Assembly (NCBI GenBank): GCA_030762935.1
Contig: CM060900.1
Location: 402,121,632-402,185,631, forward strand
Source: Hymenopus coronatus
Taxonomy: Eukaryota; Arthropoda; Insecta; Mantodea; Hymenopodidae
Reading direction: 5' to 3'
Length of the DNA stretch: 64,000 nucleotides
The notes beneath the pieces were generated by a model. That model saw only the letters and a list, made by a program, of their open reading frames with translations, was not told the DNA's origin and searched no databases. The position numbers and the translations under genes were made by a program. Shown in pieces: positions 23,556 through 34,090 of this stretch; position 1 is the first letter of the stretch, and every line of letters starts with the position of its first letter.

Positions 23556-23690
23556 TTGAAGCACCCCGAGAGTCGGACAGGCAGACCGGGGAGCCCGCCT
23601 CACACAGGGCCCAACGCTCCCGCTATGGGTGATCCTCTTCCCAGAAACCAGTCGGGTTCGGGGGATGGAGAGTCACCATTATCCTTTTTC
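23556..23690 (-). repeat. GC-rich dispersed repeat, family GC1
   Basis: On the minus strand this reads 'gaagaggatcacccatagcg', 'gcgttgggccctgtgtga' and 'ggtctgcctgtccgact', then 'cggggtgcttc'. The same order occurs on the plus strand at 26195-26315 with roughly three quarters identity by eye. It may be the body of a larger retroposon. No coding frame is shared. Confidence 0.6.
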
Positions 23691-23824
23691 TCTGCCGCGC
23701 TGCACCGAATAGCTATAACTAACGTGCACAATACACAAATAAATGTACCTGAAATTAGCAAAATAATAAATAAAATTGTAATGGACTTACATTATTTTTA
23801 CCATGCAGCAGTTTTCTCTTAAGG

Positions 23825-24139
23825 CGCATTGGGAATCAAGTTACATGTTGCTATACTTCTGAAAATATTTTTTGAAACTTTTACTGTGATTGCATTCATA
23901 CAATTTTGTATTTATGTGCTATCTGCAACGTATTTACATAGTTCCTGTATTTATTTTATACACTTACAGCATACTCCTCCTTTCTGTAATATTTAATGAA
24001 TTGTAAATGTTATAATCTATTTTAGATATGGTTATATATAGTTTAAATTAAGGGAAACTCTAGGGCTAGGCCTAGGGGTACAGGCTGGAACGGAAAATTG
24101 TCAGTGGGGATACGCGGAGAAAAAAGGTTGAAAACCACT
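23825..24139 (-). mobile_element. Solo hAT-like transposon terminus
   Basis: The segment ends in 'ggttgaaaaccactg' at about 24127-24141, the inverse of the well-known hAT terminal repeat CAGTGGTTTTCAACC. The preceding 300 bp is AT-rich with polyadenylation-like signals, as expected of the end of such an element. No matching left terminus is confirmed, so only the end is claimed. Confidence 0.35.
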
Positions 24140-24299
24140 GATCTAATGTATGTATAAAAAACAAATATAAAAATGAGCTCATACCCGTGTGATGGTGTAG
24201 CTAAGCATTAAAAAAGCAGATTGCAATTAGAGATAATTGACATAAAGTAATACCCGGTCATAGGACATTTGAACAATTACAGTAAACAAGTAGGTTATG

Positions 24300-24414
24300 G
24301 ATAGGTAGAGTCAGACTGAAAAAGTCAATGCCATAGCCGGGATTTGAACCAAGGACCTCCTGATCTCTAGGTGGTTGCTCTGCCACTGAGCTACCGTGGC
24401 AACATACCGGGATA
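24300..24414 (-). repeat. tRNA-derived SINE, family S4
   Basis: On the minus strand: 'cacggtagctcagtggcaga' (A box), then 'ttggttcaaatcccggctat' (B box) and the body start 'ggcattgactttttcagtct'. It mirrors the copy at 25012-25112, and the two lie in inverted orientation about 600 bp apart. Confidence 0.75.
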
Positions 24415-24547
24415 GCATTGAATTTATTATATATGAATTTATATCGTACAATGGTTCCACCACTTGGCATTACTTCTATACGCGGGTACTTTTGTTATTT
24501 CGTCATTAGAGCCGCATTGTAATTACTTACTGGTCTGTTATAAATAT

Positions 24548-24613
24548 TTAGGGCCCTAAGCTGCAAAGCGTAGCCCAACGTGGAGGGCCCTAAGCCGCAA
24601 TGCGTAGCCGAGG
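24548..24613. repeat. Short tandem duplication
   Basis: Two imperfect units with GGGCCCTAAG(C)YGCAA and 'gcgtagcc' lie head to tail, about 35 bp apart. The segment stands out by GC content. Similar inverted 'ggttccaccac' arms occur at about 24450 and 24788, so it may be the inside of a small foldback element. Confidence 0.5.
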
Positions 24614-24960
24614 GATATTTTTTATAAGTTGAGGAGTGTAGCAGTTGCGGCCGAAGGCGACAGGATAGACGATGAATCTGTGAAGCTAAAACCCCAATGT
24701 TCCCAAGAAGAAGTCAAAATTTTGGCAATCTGGCAACTTTCACGTCTGAACAACTTAGCGCGTGTGTGCGTGCCGCGCCATGTCAGTATATGGGTGGTGG
24801 AACCGTCGTATAGCTTTACCTTGAATTTCTCAACTGACTCGAATGTTTCCCGGTAAACAACAAGGTGTTCTCAAATTATTTTGAGTTGGCGATTTACAAT
24901 GTTGCAAGTACTTAAGTCCCAGGATTCATAGTATAGCCAACTATTATGGTCAATTGGTAT

Positions 24961-25164
24961 TGGATTAATTGTTTTTTTCACACAAGCCATGTGTATACTG
25001 GTATGTTGCCATGGTAGCTCAGTAGCAGCGCAACCGGCTAGAGATCGGGAGATATGTGGTTCAAATCCCGGCTATGGCATTGAATTTTTCAGTCTGACTC
25101 TACCTATCCAATTCCTGTCCTATGCACGGCTTGTGTGAAAAAAAAACAACAAACAATTAATCCA
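24961..25164. mobile_element. Hairpin-forming unit: inverted arms around a tRNA-like SINE
   Basis: The left arm (24961-24990) reads TGGATTAATTG, a T run, then CACACAAGCC. The right arm (25129-25164), inverted, reads TGGATTAATTG, a longer T/G run, then CACACAAGC. The loop contains the S4 tRNA-like sequence at 25012-25112. The arms match almost completely apart from about 7 extra bases. This could be a MITE that received a SINE, or a tRNA-carrying foldback unit. Confidence 0.6.
25012..25112 (+). repeat. tRNA-derived SINE, family S4
   Basis: The head reads 'atggtagctcagtagcagcg' (A box) and 'gtggttcaaatcccggctat' (B box), then 'ggcattgaatttttcagtct' and 'gactctacctatcc'. It aligns with the inverted copy at 24300-24414. 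The anticodon stem is degraded, so it is not called a tRNA gene. Confidence 0.75.
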
Positions 25165-25914
25165 ATGCAGGATTAATATTTGATCAATTTAATATTTTTG
25201 ATCAATAAAACAGTGCTACTAGCGCTCCCGAATTATGAATGTTAATCATAAGGGTTAATCCACAGAATGGTGTTATCAGCTATGGAATATGCTCATAATC
25301 AGAATTTGATCTTATAACATTCAGAAAACTTACGATTTACAATGATTCCTTCCTTTCAGAAATCTGTCCAGGTTTAACGATGTCACCAAAGTATTATAAT
25401 GCTATTTTGCTTTATTACAAAGTGCATAAGTTCTTCATCAAGAAAGTTGAGACATGAACGGGTGATTCAAAGCCTCCAGGACCGTCCTCCCTAACTGAAT
25501 TTTTCTCCAAATTCTCCTCAGTCTTCATAATTAGTAAATACCGAGGAGGTACTCTAAACTCATGCTTGGGAGGTTTCCTTTCCAAATTTCTTATCCTGGT
25601 TTTCATTTCATGTGATATGTCACCAATGTTTGCTATCTGTCACATGTGCAGGTAATAAGAACGAGCTTTAATCATTATTCGTAAGCTGCATGTATGTACA
25701 CTGGAAGATGCACGTCGTAAAACCTTCTAAAATGAAAGTAAAGTAAAATATAACAAGAGAAACTGAGTGGTTTGCCAAAAATGTTATTATTTTCTTTCAT
25801 CGATACAGTTTTCCCTATTCTCCCGGCATGTCGTTCTTTCCCCAATAGATGTGGAAGGTTATTCTTGTGACATTATTCATTACACATTATTAATGTATGC
25901 AGCAGTAATTTCGA
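25165..25914. other. AT-rich sequence, nothing recognised
   Basis: AT-rich sequence between SINEs. No coding domain or shared repeat seen. Confidence 0.4.
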
Positions 25915-26100
25915 GTGGGATGGCTCAGGTGGTTTCGTCTATGGCCCTCATTCGAGAGTTCGTAGGTTCCATCCCAGAGGCCGGCCTTCCTGACCCGTGG
26001 GTTTATTCGGGGTTTCCCTGGGCCGTCAGGCGAATTCTGGGTAGGTCTCCTTTATCCCCCGAATTTCTTGTCCCCCCATAAGGTTTCCATTCTTATTTCA
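25915..26100 (+). repeat. tRNA-derived SINE, family S7
   Basis: The head has a degraded A box ('gtgggatggctcaggtggtt') and 'tcgtaggttccatcccagag' as B box, then 'ggggtttccctgggccgtca'. The block 'tttccctgg..gtcag-gaat' recurs in the copies at 35.3 and 46.2 kb. A GC1 repeat follows at 26195. Confidence 0.6.
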
Positions 26101-26129
26101 TTTATCCTTCATCCTATTGGTGTAATTCA

Positions 26130-26475
26130 GGTTGGAAGTGTCTGCGATAGTGTTCAGTGCAGCGTGGCAGGGAAAAAGAATGTTCATTGTGTATCACCGT
26201 CCCCGACTTCGGCTGGTTGCCGGGATGAGGATCGCCACTTTGTGGGGACGTTGGACCCTATGAGGAGCATGGTCCTCAGGTCTGCCTGTCCGGGCAACCG
26301 GGGTGCTTCTATCTGGAAAACTAGGGACCCTGTCATTGCTGTGTCGTCGCTCCTGGTTCCGGCCAACCGGTGCACCCTCTTACTCCTTTCTCAGGGGAGC
26401 GCCCTTTCATGTAGCATAGGTACAATAACAAACAAGTTCCGTACCGAGTTTCTTCCGTCCTTATCCTAAGCCTAG
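26130..26475 (+). repeat. GC-rich dispersed repeat, family GC1
   Basis: 'ccgggatgaggatcgccact', 'gacgttggaccctatgagga' and 'ggtctgcctgtccgggcaac' followed by 'cggggtgcttct' match, in order, the inverted segment at 23556-23690. A weaker third relative may lie inverted at 47245-47400. A 133-codon frame crosses it but is not kept in the other copy, so I do not call a protein. Confidence 0.55.
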
Positions 26476-26479
26476 GCAG

Positions 26480-26700
26480 CAGCGATGATTCAGAAATTGT
26501 ATGGCATCCCAGCAAAGATGAATATTTCGTTTTTTCCTTGCCCACCATCGCCACAAAAACTTCTCTTGACAGCCTGAGGTTCCTAGTTCAGGGTTTCCTG
26601 GACCACCCATGCGTTAAAATGTTACTGGTCAGAAGCAGGCATATTACGCGACGCACCATAATCCCAATTACCTACCTCAACATTCAAAAGTGTTTATAAA
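26480..26700. other. No recognised feature
   Basis: Short stretch without recognised content. Confidence 0.35.
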
Positions 26701-27312
26701 CTGAAAACTCTGGATTTAGGATGTTCGGCTTCCATTGAGAGACATGAGAAAACAATAAAAGCAAATCGCTAAGTGATAGCTTTAAAATTCCACTGTTTAC
26801 ATGACCACCATAGAAAACAGTTGAATAGTAACATAGCTTGTGAAAAAATATTAAGTATTCGAAAAATCAAATCAATAACAACGAATATATCCGAAATAGC
26901 AAATGTCACAATATTTTTATATAAATTTTATCGTTTAACGAAATCTACATTTTCATACAGTAAAAGTTTGTCAACCTCTGGTGGTTTACAGGTTATACAA
27001 AATTAATTCAGAATGGCTACACAGGACATTCGCAGAGAACTCAAGCTATACGTTTTATTTGTCATGCAAGCATCTTAAGCATATTATGTGGTATTTTAAA
27101 AGAAATCAATTGCAGTGGGGGATTTCTTGAAATCTTCGTGGAAGATGCTGAACTTAAAAACCAAATTAAGCTGCTCACAGACGCGCCCACACACGATATT
27201 TCTCTGGATCCAAGAAACCTCAAAACATGTATTAGCGGTGAAATTTTGATATAGAATTTTTGATTGGAATAAAATACTTCATCTACTTCTAAAGTTAAGC
27301 AGTAGAGCAAAT
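26700..27312 (+). repeat. RepA copy 7, diverged
   Basis: Blocks in RepA order: 'tgaaattcc'-like sequence, 'caataacaacgaatatatcc', 'cgaaatctacattttcat', 'ggtttacaggttatacaaaa', 'cgttttatttgtcatg', 'tcttgaaatcttcgtg', 'gctgctcacagacgcg', then 'ggatccaagaaacctcaaaa' and 'gaatttttgattggaataaa'. The internal microsatellite is reduced to a few CAC units. Confidence 0.7.
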
Positions 27313-27409
27313 AAAATCATGCAATTTTACCCAACATCCGTGCATAATGTTATATATGTATGAACTAAATGGAAGATGATCAGGGACATTCATATTTAAT
27401 ACCTAGTTT

Positions 27410-27599
27410 TTTTTTTTTCTTTTTATTTGTTCCATTTACAACCCGTCCTTTAACTGGAATGGTCATCTTGGCGGCCTTTGCCACTGCGACCAATTGTCCT
27501 TTGGGAACTGTGGTAACACATGTACAGTAAGTTTTCCTTGGATGTCTGATATTCTTTGGGTGTCTATTCACTAGATCTCTATCCTACGCTTTCCCCCCC

Positions 27600-27648
<49 letters not shown>

Positions 27649-27826
27649 TCTCTTACACACATGCACACACTCACGCACGTTCACGCTCTCATTCATACTT
27701 CCAGACTTTAGAGAGAATAACGAATAATCTAAGCTAGAGAAAAAAGAAACATGGCCCCAGCCGGTAATCGAACCCGTCATCCCTCGCACAGCATGCAAGT
27801 GCTCTACCGAACGACCTATGGGGCCA
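27410..27826 (-). repeat. tRNA-derived SINE, family S8, carrying a long CT tract
   Basis: The minus strand starts with a tRNA-like head: 'ggccccataggtcgttcggt' and, further on, a B box 'ggttcgattaccggctgggg'. A CT tract (27601-27653) is embedded in the body and a T run at 27410-27418 is the inverted tail. The copy at 12.3-12.57 kb shares head and CA-rich layout. Confidence 0.6.
27601..27653. repeat. (CT)n microsatellite
   Basis: About 26 CT units with one interruption, inside an S8 SINE. Confidence 0.95.
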
Positions 27827-27937
27827 ATTATTATTAGTGTACGTACCCCAGATCTGACCGGAAACCGTGAATAGCAAAATCCCGATATGCGGGGCAGGAT
27901 AGCAGATGTTTAAGGTGCCTGGTTGATAAGTTGAGGT

Positions 27938-27940
<3 letters not shown>

Positions 27941-27990
<50 letters not shown>
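27941..27990. repeat. (CT)n microsatellite
   Basis: About 24 CT units with one interruption near the right end. It lies only about 290 bp from the tract at 27601-27653. Confidence 0.95.
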
Positions 27991-28595
27991 CCATTAGAGA
28001 TTATAGTTACTTGTTGGGAGATTTCAGCTTAATAGAGTAATATTGAATACTTTAAATTAGTATATTCCGGCCGGCATATATTATTAACCATCCCAGGAGG
28101 ACTTTCCGCTTTATTCGAGCCATTCTAGGTTTTATTTCTTGTTTTGTATTAGGCCCAATAGCACCTTCAATCACGCATACAACTCAAAATGCTGTTTCGC
28201 GCACTTCACTCTTTTCTGATCCAGTAGCGAAATGTGCGATGCTGAAATGCTGCCGAAATTAGTAGGGCGGTACACATTCCACCATCTAGCGGTTCCGTGA
28301 GACAACTAATAGTACTGTCCAGGGAAGGCTAGGTCGGCGTTGTCATAAGATTGTATTTCTAATGCATATTTGTTATTCCTTTTAATGTTGGAATAAGCAG
28401 ATGAATATGAATATATCCTCAACATTTAACGCTTTTAACGCATAATAAAACCGTGTTTCTCTGATACGCGAGAAAATGTGCAAATATGTATATCTTCGTA
28501 TCGTGATTACACTCGACTTCCAATACGAATGGAACACATAAACATTATAATCACATTGGTTTCTCTAACCACCATCGTTTATTTCTATAAAGCGT
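27991..28595. other. No recognised feature
   Basis: AT-rich sequence with no recognised content; RepA-like sequence may begin near its right edge. Confidence 0.35.
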
Positions 28596-28599
28596 CTCT

Positions 28600-28965
28600 A
28601 AATTCCTCTTACGAAAGCCTATTTTCTATCTACTGTATATTAATTCAGATAAACCTTTGCGGAGATAATCTCAAATCGCAATTTGTTGTAAATATGAGGG
28701 GGACAAGGGAAACGAACGGAATGGATAAATGTTTAAATGCGAATTGCTATATGGTGGCCTTGAATTTCCATATTCTTTACATGATATCGCGAGAAAGAAC
28801 CGAAGAGCGACAGCTCTTCAAAAACTGACAAAGATATTCAACATTTCAAACCAACAATAATGAATATCTCTGAAAAGGGTGTGGGCACAAAAACCCTTTT
28901 TGAAATATATCGCGTGTTTTAAATGTTTTTATTTTTGTGTAGTGTGTTTTACGCTGTCCTTTTCA
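28600..28965 (+). repeat. RepA-related copy, diverged subtype
   Basis: Shares with the copies at 34.7 and 48.2 kb a variant of the RepA body: 'tgaatttccatattcttt', 'catgatatcgcgagaaagaa', 'aaccaacaataatgaatatc', 'gcgtgttttaaatgtttt' and 'atttttgtgtagtgtg'. A 'catg...tcgcgagaaacaa' block marks this subtype and is absent from the 40 kb copies. Confidence 0.55.
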
Positions 28966-28969
28966 CTGG

Positions 28970-29695
28970 TTAGGATTTTTCGGTGCACACCTCTTTTCTT
29001 AGAGTAAATTAAAGCTGTTCGGAACAATGTACCAGTGTGAAATTGTGTTTGTAGTTGTAAAAAGATGCAGCTTTGCACACACTTTTTCCCTTTCTTGGTA
29101 CCTTTCTCATATTTCCTTCAACCATGCCCATAATCCCCTTTCCCCCCCTTTTCTTTTAAGTTTCGTTCCAATTTATTCTATAAGATTTCTAATCATTATT
29201 AAAGATTTAACTTTCAATAAATGTCCTCTCAGTTTGCTATATACATGCGAATAGTAAGTCTACCTCTTTCAGTAAACGCTGCGCGGGAGTTGAAAGCACA
29301 CCTGCAACAATAGAAAATAATTGTGTGTTCGAAAAAAACTCTATCTCTCGCTTTACCGCTATAAAGTAGCCCACAATAATGCAATTGACAATGAGAGATT
29401 CTATCCCACCAGAATCAGTAAGTTTGTTACTGTGAGACTGTTCGCATGGAGGCGGAGGCTTGTCAAGAAACAGCAGCAACCGCACTCTCGTAGTTCCGAG
29501 AATTGAGACTGGGTTCTGCTCGAAGCTACTAGAAATCGCTTAGACTACAGTTCCAGCATGAATGAGAACATTCTGGTAATTTTCGCGGTGTTATAAGAAA
29601 GTGTGGACAGCAAGTGAGCGAGTGGGCGCAAGAGTGAGCTGTATGACAGTCACATTGAGCTAGCAAGTGAACTGGTGTTAGCTCACTGTTACGTT
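28970..29695. other. No recognised feature
   Basis: Intermediate GC. Precedes the hAT relic and may include its 5' untranslated part and terminal repeat, which I could not identify. Confidence 0.35.
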
Positions 29696-29700
29696 TCTAA

Positions 29701-31110
29701 ATGAGTGTACTACTAGATTTTACCATACCAAAGGTGTTCAGTGCCAGATTTATTGTTCTGGCTCAGGAATTCAAACAAGATTTCACAGACACTCTTGAAA
29801 TTGTTGCGATGCACTATTTGCAACTCAGGAATTTTGTTAGATGAAAAACACCAGCGAGATCACGTCAAACAACACATTCCCAGCTCTAAGCATCAAATGA
29901 ATATGTCTCTCCAAGCAAACAAATCGCGGCAACCTCCATTACGAAATGCATTTCAACAAGCTCTTCAAAATTTTAAGGAATTAAACATTAATTTGTGTGC
30001 AGCTCTTACAGAAACAGAAATTCCACTCAATAAGGTGAACCATCCAGCCGTCAAGGGATTTCTTGAAAAATACACAAAGATGTCAATGCCGATGAGAGTT
30101 CTTTAAGAAAAATAACACGGAGCCTGTTAACTAAGAAACCATACAAGGATTCGAGGAGAAAGTGTCTGATTGCGAAGTGGGAATCATTATATATGAAGCT
30201 ATAAACTCAATGGAACGATATGGTTTGAACATTTTAGTTTTTTCCTTAGCAGAGGAGAAAGTTAAGCCCATGTTAAAAATGTACGAGCTGCAGAAAGCCA
30301 ATAACAATACAGTATTGCAATCAATTACGGACTTCTGCCAAAACATTTGGTCTACTGGTATCAAGTTTGAAAAACTTCTTGTGGCTACGGACCAGACTCC
30401 ATATATGGTTTCAGCTGTTAACCAATTGAAACCTTTATTTCCGAAGTTGAAACATGTGTCATGCTTGGTTCATCCCTTCATAGGATTTGTGAATTCATAA
30501 GGAACGAATACGACAACGCAAATCTATTCATCTCTGCTCTGAAGAAGTCTACTGAAAGCTCCGAGTCGTGTTGTTGCCTTCAGGGAAACCACTGGCCTAC
30601 CCTTTCCAGGTTTCCCGATCATTACTCGCTGTGGATCTTCGATTGATTGTGTTGCTAGGTTTTGTGAGAATTTTGACAAAACTAGACAGTTTGTGCTTTC
30701 TTTGGATCCAGCCGACACAGGTGCTTTGCAAGGCACAGCAACTTCTGTTACCAGAGAAAATACAATTTTCAGACAGAACTATATTGTGTCCATAGTTACA
30801 AGTATCTGACAGCAGCCATTAAACGATTAGAAGAACAAGGTCTGAAAAAGAAAAACAATGGGATATTTTTGCTTCCGTGAGGGAGCTTTGCCAAACACAA
30901 ACTTAAGTCTAGTCTTCAGAAGAATCCAGACATTGAGGAATTCGCCACATCCGAGTGAATACAAGGTTTGTCCCACTGGTTTCTGTGGATGTTGAAAGAA
31001 GCTTTAGAATATACAAAAGATATTCTATAACCTAATAGAAACAGACTTACTTTTAAAAATTTAGAAATGCTTAATATCTTGAAGTACAAAAGCTTAATTT
31101 TTCTTCTTTT
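29701..31110 (+). pseudogene. hAT-type (CGGBP1-like) transposase pseudogene
   Basis: A start at 29701 (MSVLLDFTIPKVFSARFI) is followed by a frame change and then a BED-like finger, CTICNSGILLDEKHQRDHVK. The frame 29741-30106 holds the finger and helical segment; 30162-30500 holds the core with LLVATDQTPYMVSAV and VSCLVHPF. After a one-base loss near 30465 the path continues HRICEFIRNEYDNANLFI, then after another change RVVAFRETTGLPFPGFPI and FCENFDKTRQFVLSLDPA. The C-terminal dimerisation region at about 30960-31085 reads SVDVERSFRIYKR, then RNRLTFKNLEMLNILKY. The order matches a family widespread in insects whose members bind DNA through the BED finger. Multiple frameshifts and stops make it dead. 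Confidence 0.8.
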
Positions 31111-32270
31111 GTTGAGTAATAATTCGATGTACTTGTTTGTAATTCAATAAATTAGAATAGAGGAAGGAGAAATCGTTAAATTAGATGAATAAGCCATCAA
31201 CTTTTTGTCCCTTTTTTTACCTTATTTGAGCACCTTTTCCCTTCCTTTTTTCATCTGAAATTTGCACCTAAAATCCTGACCCTGTTCATCAGTTATACAT
31301 TATACACAATTTCTTTCAAATAAAGAGAATTTCATAAAATATTCCCAGAAAATTAAGTTATACATTTTATTTTTCATAAAATACTTTAAATACAGAATGT
31401 TTCGAATCGCTGTCCACTTTATTAGAAAAGGCAACCCACATGATAAATTAAAACACCTCTACTGTAGTACTAATACATTAAGTAGGACTACTTGCTTCTG
31501 TTTTAGTTATTTTATTTAGAAGCTTTCTTATATTGCTAACACTGTCTCCGCGTACGAGTCAAGTATATTTGGTGTAATAAAATATTTTAGCTTTCATTGT
31601 TACTTCCATTAATTGACAACAAAGTGGTTCTAAGTTCCCATATCACTCCCAGCTACAGGTGTTTACGTCATCAATACATACTACTGCACTATTCTGTGCC
31701 TATTTGTAGGTATTTAGAGAAATATTGCGCTACTAGCCCAGAAGGGTACGTTTCTAGAATTGTTTTCTAGTATAAAGGCGTCGGCTCTCCCATACCACGG
31801 CGCCATTCAATAGAAAGGTTGGTGGTAGCAAAGGAGTGCACAACAAAGAATGGGTAGTAATGGTACAATTAGTTAGTAAGACTAGATGATATCTTTCTGT
31901 TGCAAAAAGACGGTATTATCCACGGTTTCCACGACGTCTATCACAACAGAACAAGAAATACTGTGATTTTCCGCAGAGGCGTAATCGCTGCCTGCCGTAC
32001 GCACCAGGATACAGAGCACCGCACACGTATTGAGGGCATGTCAAACGAAAACGGAAGGATATAGAACATTATCAAGGTCTGTGTTACACAAAGTGTTGCT
32101 CTGTTGTTAATAACTCAAATTTCAAATGCTGAGTGGGAGACAGAAGCTCCGACAAATGCAGTTATTTGCTAACAATCATATGTCAGTAGTATTCAGGAAA
32201 TAAAATAGGAATTTCGTTTTGTCAGTACAGTTATACTGTTTCAGTTTACTGTAAAACCCTTCCCATGGTA
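31111..32270. other. AT-rich sequence; small RepA-like fragment
   Basis: Includes a 90-bp fragment at 31315-31405 ('ttcccagaaaattaagttat', 'acattttatttttcataaaa') like the middle of RepA. Otherwise no recognised feature; the 3' end of the hAT relic should lie in the first 200 bp. Confidence 0.4.
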
Positions 32271-32330
32271 CCTCCTCGTGGGGGTTGGAACACTTCTACG
32301 GAGAGACATTTGTATGGAGTGACACTTGTA

Positions 32331-32460
32331 CGGAACCTTTTCCTCTACCTGGCGAGTCCGAAGTTGAATGTTGACACTTGTACGGAGTGACATTTCTACG
32401 GAACCTTTTCCTCTACCTGGCGAGTCCGAAGTTGAATGTTGACACTTGTACGGAACAAGC
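32331..32460. repeat. Two-unit tandem repeat, 68-bp period
   Basis: 'cggaaccttttcctctacct' starts at 32331 and again at 32399. Each unit continues 'ggcgagtccgaagttgaatg' and ends in the GACACTTGTACGGA motif. The two are almost identical, so the duplication is recent. It lies in the left subterminal part of the candidate foldback element. Confidence 0.9.
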
Positions 32461-33490
32461 ATTAATAGCGATATATATATATAACTAGTGCATTAAAAAC
32501 AAAACATGATTATAGTTGCAGAAAGCAGAAAATTCACATGTAATTGTACTTATAAATGTTAGCTATTTATTCTTTAGATAAATGTTGCATTACTGCATAT
32601 TAAAATAGTATTAAATTGCTTTAGTTACGTTGAGTACAGCAGGGTATCAATTTGACTTACCACCGCGATGTGATTGGAACGAGCTGGTGCTGAGTAATTA
32701 CGTGCTTGTTTTTTTAAATATAAATTGTAGGAGTCATTCAGCCGACTTTGGGTCGTTTCCAGGGAACACCACGGGGACATAGTCTCTTTTCGTTCCTCAT
32801 TTTTTTCCATTTTTTTATTATTATTATTTTTTTATTATTATCATTATTTTTTTGCTCTGAGCACTAAATTTATTTACAATATTTACAGGACATATCAGCC
32901 AACTTGTAACGTCATTCTGTAGTAGCCTTTTCAATACTGTAATTTCTGTGAGTAACTCACGCAAGTCAGAAATAATTTTAAGTTGCCATCAACCTGGAGT
33001 CTTTTTAGAGCCTTTGAAATAGTCTCGTCAGTCTTCATTGCTGATTTCTTCCTTCTTTGTCCAACGATATTTAAAACTAACCGGTCAAACTTTGTACTCT
33101 GCGTCTTCTCGAAGATTGTGTATTAATGAATAAACATTGGGATGAACTCTTGAAATTGCTCTGTTTATTCTTCTCTCTGAATTCTATTTCTCCACAACAA
33201 TTATAATTAATTACACTACTTGGCACTCAGATATCAACTGTAGCAATGAACTCTACTTAGCGTGTGCTACTCTCCTCCCAACCCAGGAGCCAGGAGGAGC
33301 CAGGAGTAGGAGCTAGTCGCCCGAGTGTACTCGGGCGGGGGCAAATCACCACGGTACCTATCCGCTTTTCTCGCGGATTTACCCGTGTGATATAAAAGAT
33401 GTAGTCTTATGCAAGCGTTTTTGTCTGTGTCGAAGTAATGTGGGCAGGGTGTTTCCCTCTGTGCAGCCGGCGCGGGCTGGCTTACCTACC
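32461..33490. other. AT-rich interior, nothing recognised
   Basis: AT-rich sequence with a TTATT-rich low-complexity patch at 32810-32850. Around 33240-33400 the GC content rises. I recognise no gene. Confidence 0.4.
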
Positions 33491-33492
33491 TG

Positions 33493-33544
33493 AGTGGTCA
33501 CCCACCCAGAGAGGGACCAGGCCCGATGCTGCTTACCTTGGCCA
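33493..33544 (-). repeat. 5S rRNA-like segment 1
   Basis: On the minus strand it reads AAGGTAAGCAGCATCGGGCC, then TGGTC and after a short changed stretch GGGTGGGTGACCAC. These are the internal control region and following helix of eukaryotic 5S rRNA (consensus AAGCAGCATCGGGC ... GGATGGGTGACC). Only about 50 of 120 bases are recognisable, so this is not a 5S gene. Confidence 0.6.
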
Positions 33545-33644
33545 GCCGCTTGCGGGCTGTCAAGGAAAGCAGTGCCGGCTAGCGGGGAGAACTGAACTAG
33601 GTACGGGGTGGGGGAAGCCAGTGTTGCAGATCTGGTCGGAGTAC

Positions 33645-33703
33645 AACTGGACGGTCACCCGTCCGAGTCGGGACCGGGCCCGATGCTGCTTAACTTGGCG
33701 GGT
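33645..33703 (-). repeat. 5S rRNA-like segment 2
   Basis: On the minus strand: GCCAAGTTAAGCAGCATCGG, then GCCCGGTC and CGGACGGGTGACCGTCC. It is closer to 5S rRNA than segment 1 and lies 157 bp from it in the same orientation. The remainder of a 5S gene is not recognisable. Possibilities are a 5S-derived SINE (SINE3-like), dispersed 5S pseudogenes, or a 5S-like tail of the adjacent LINE. Confidence 0.7.
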
Positions 33704-33733
33704 AGAACTGTAAAGGGAGAGGCGGCCGGAAAA

Positions 33734-34090
33734 CTACCATCCCAAGGCGTCCTTGGGAAGGCGGTAGCTTACGCGTCTCCTAGGGAGCGTGTGGTCGTAA
33801 AGACCGAGAGTGTTCACCTGGGGATTTGGGTGGGGAGCAAGTTTAGTGTATATTGTACGAGCTCTTTCTCGCACAACGTCCACTATGTAAGGGATTCCGG
33901 AGTGGGAATGGAGAATGTGGGACGGGAATCTGCGGTCTGTGCCATATATCATCCTCAATGCCCTGTTCTGCACGGTCTGCAGCCTGCGGATGGTGGAACG
34001 AGCCACCGAACCCCAGACCTCGCAGCCGTACAGCATCAGGGGCGGGATGACTGCGCAACCCTTACCTGCCAATCCTTAATGTACTCGCCT
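33734..34090 (-). pseudogene. Non-LTR retrotransposon (Jockey-like) C-terminal coding remnant
   Basis: The open frame from 34072 to 33734 on the minus strand reads PLMLYGCEVWGS, LQTVQNRALRMIYG and, later, VVRERARTIYTKLAPHPN. This is the region just after the reverse-transcriptase domain of Jockey-type LINEs, where 'YG.E.WG' and 'LQ..QN..LR.I' are characteristic. The catalytic RT core is absent, so the copy is 5'-truncated at about 34.1 kb, as usual for LINEs. Its stop at 33734 is about 30 bp from a 5S-like segment, and the whole lies within the candidate foldback element. Confidence 0.75.

Noticed and set aside
18921..24139. A 5.2-kb hAT element between CAGTGGTCTCAAC at 18921 and the inverse terminus at 24127-24141
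   Set aside because: The flanking 8-mers do not match, no transposase remnant lies between, and the left motif is imperfect.
33645..33703. A functional 5S rRNA gene
   Set aside because: Only the internal control region and a neighbouring helix are recognisable; the remaining parts are absent.
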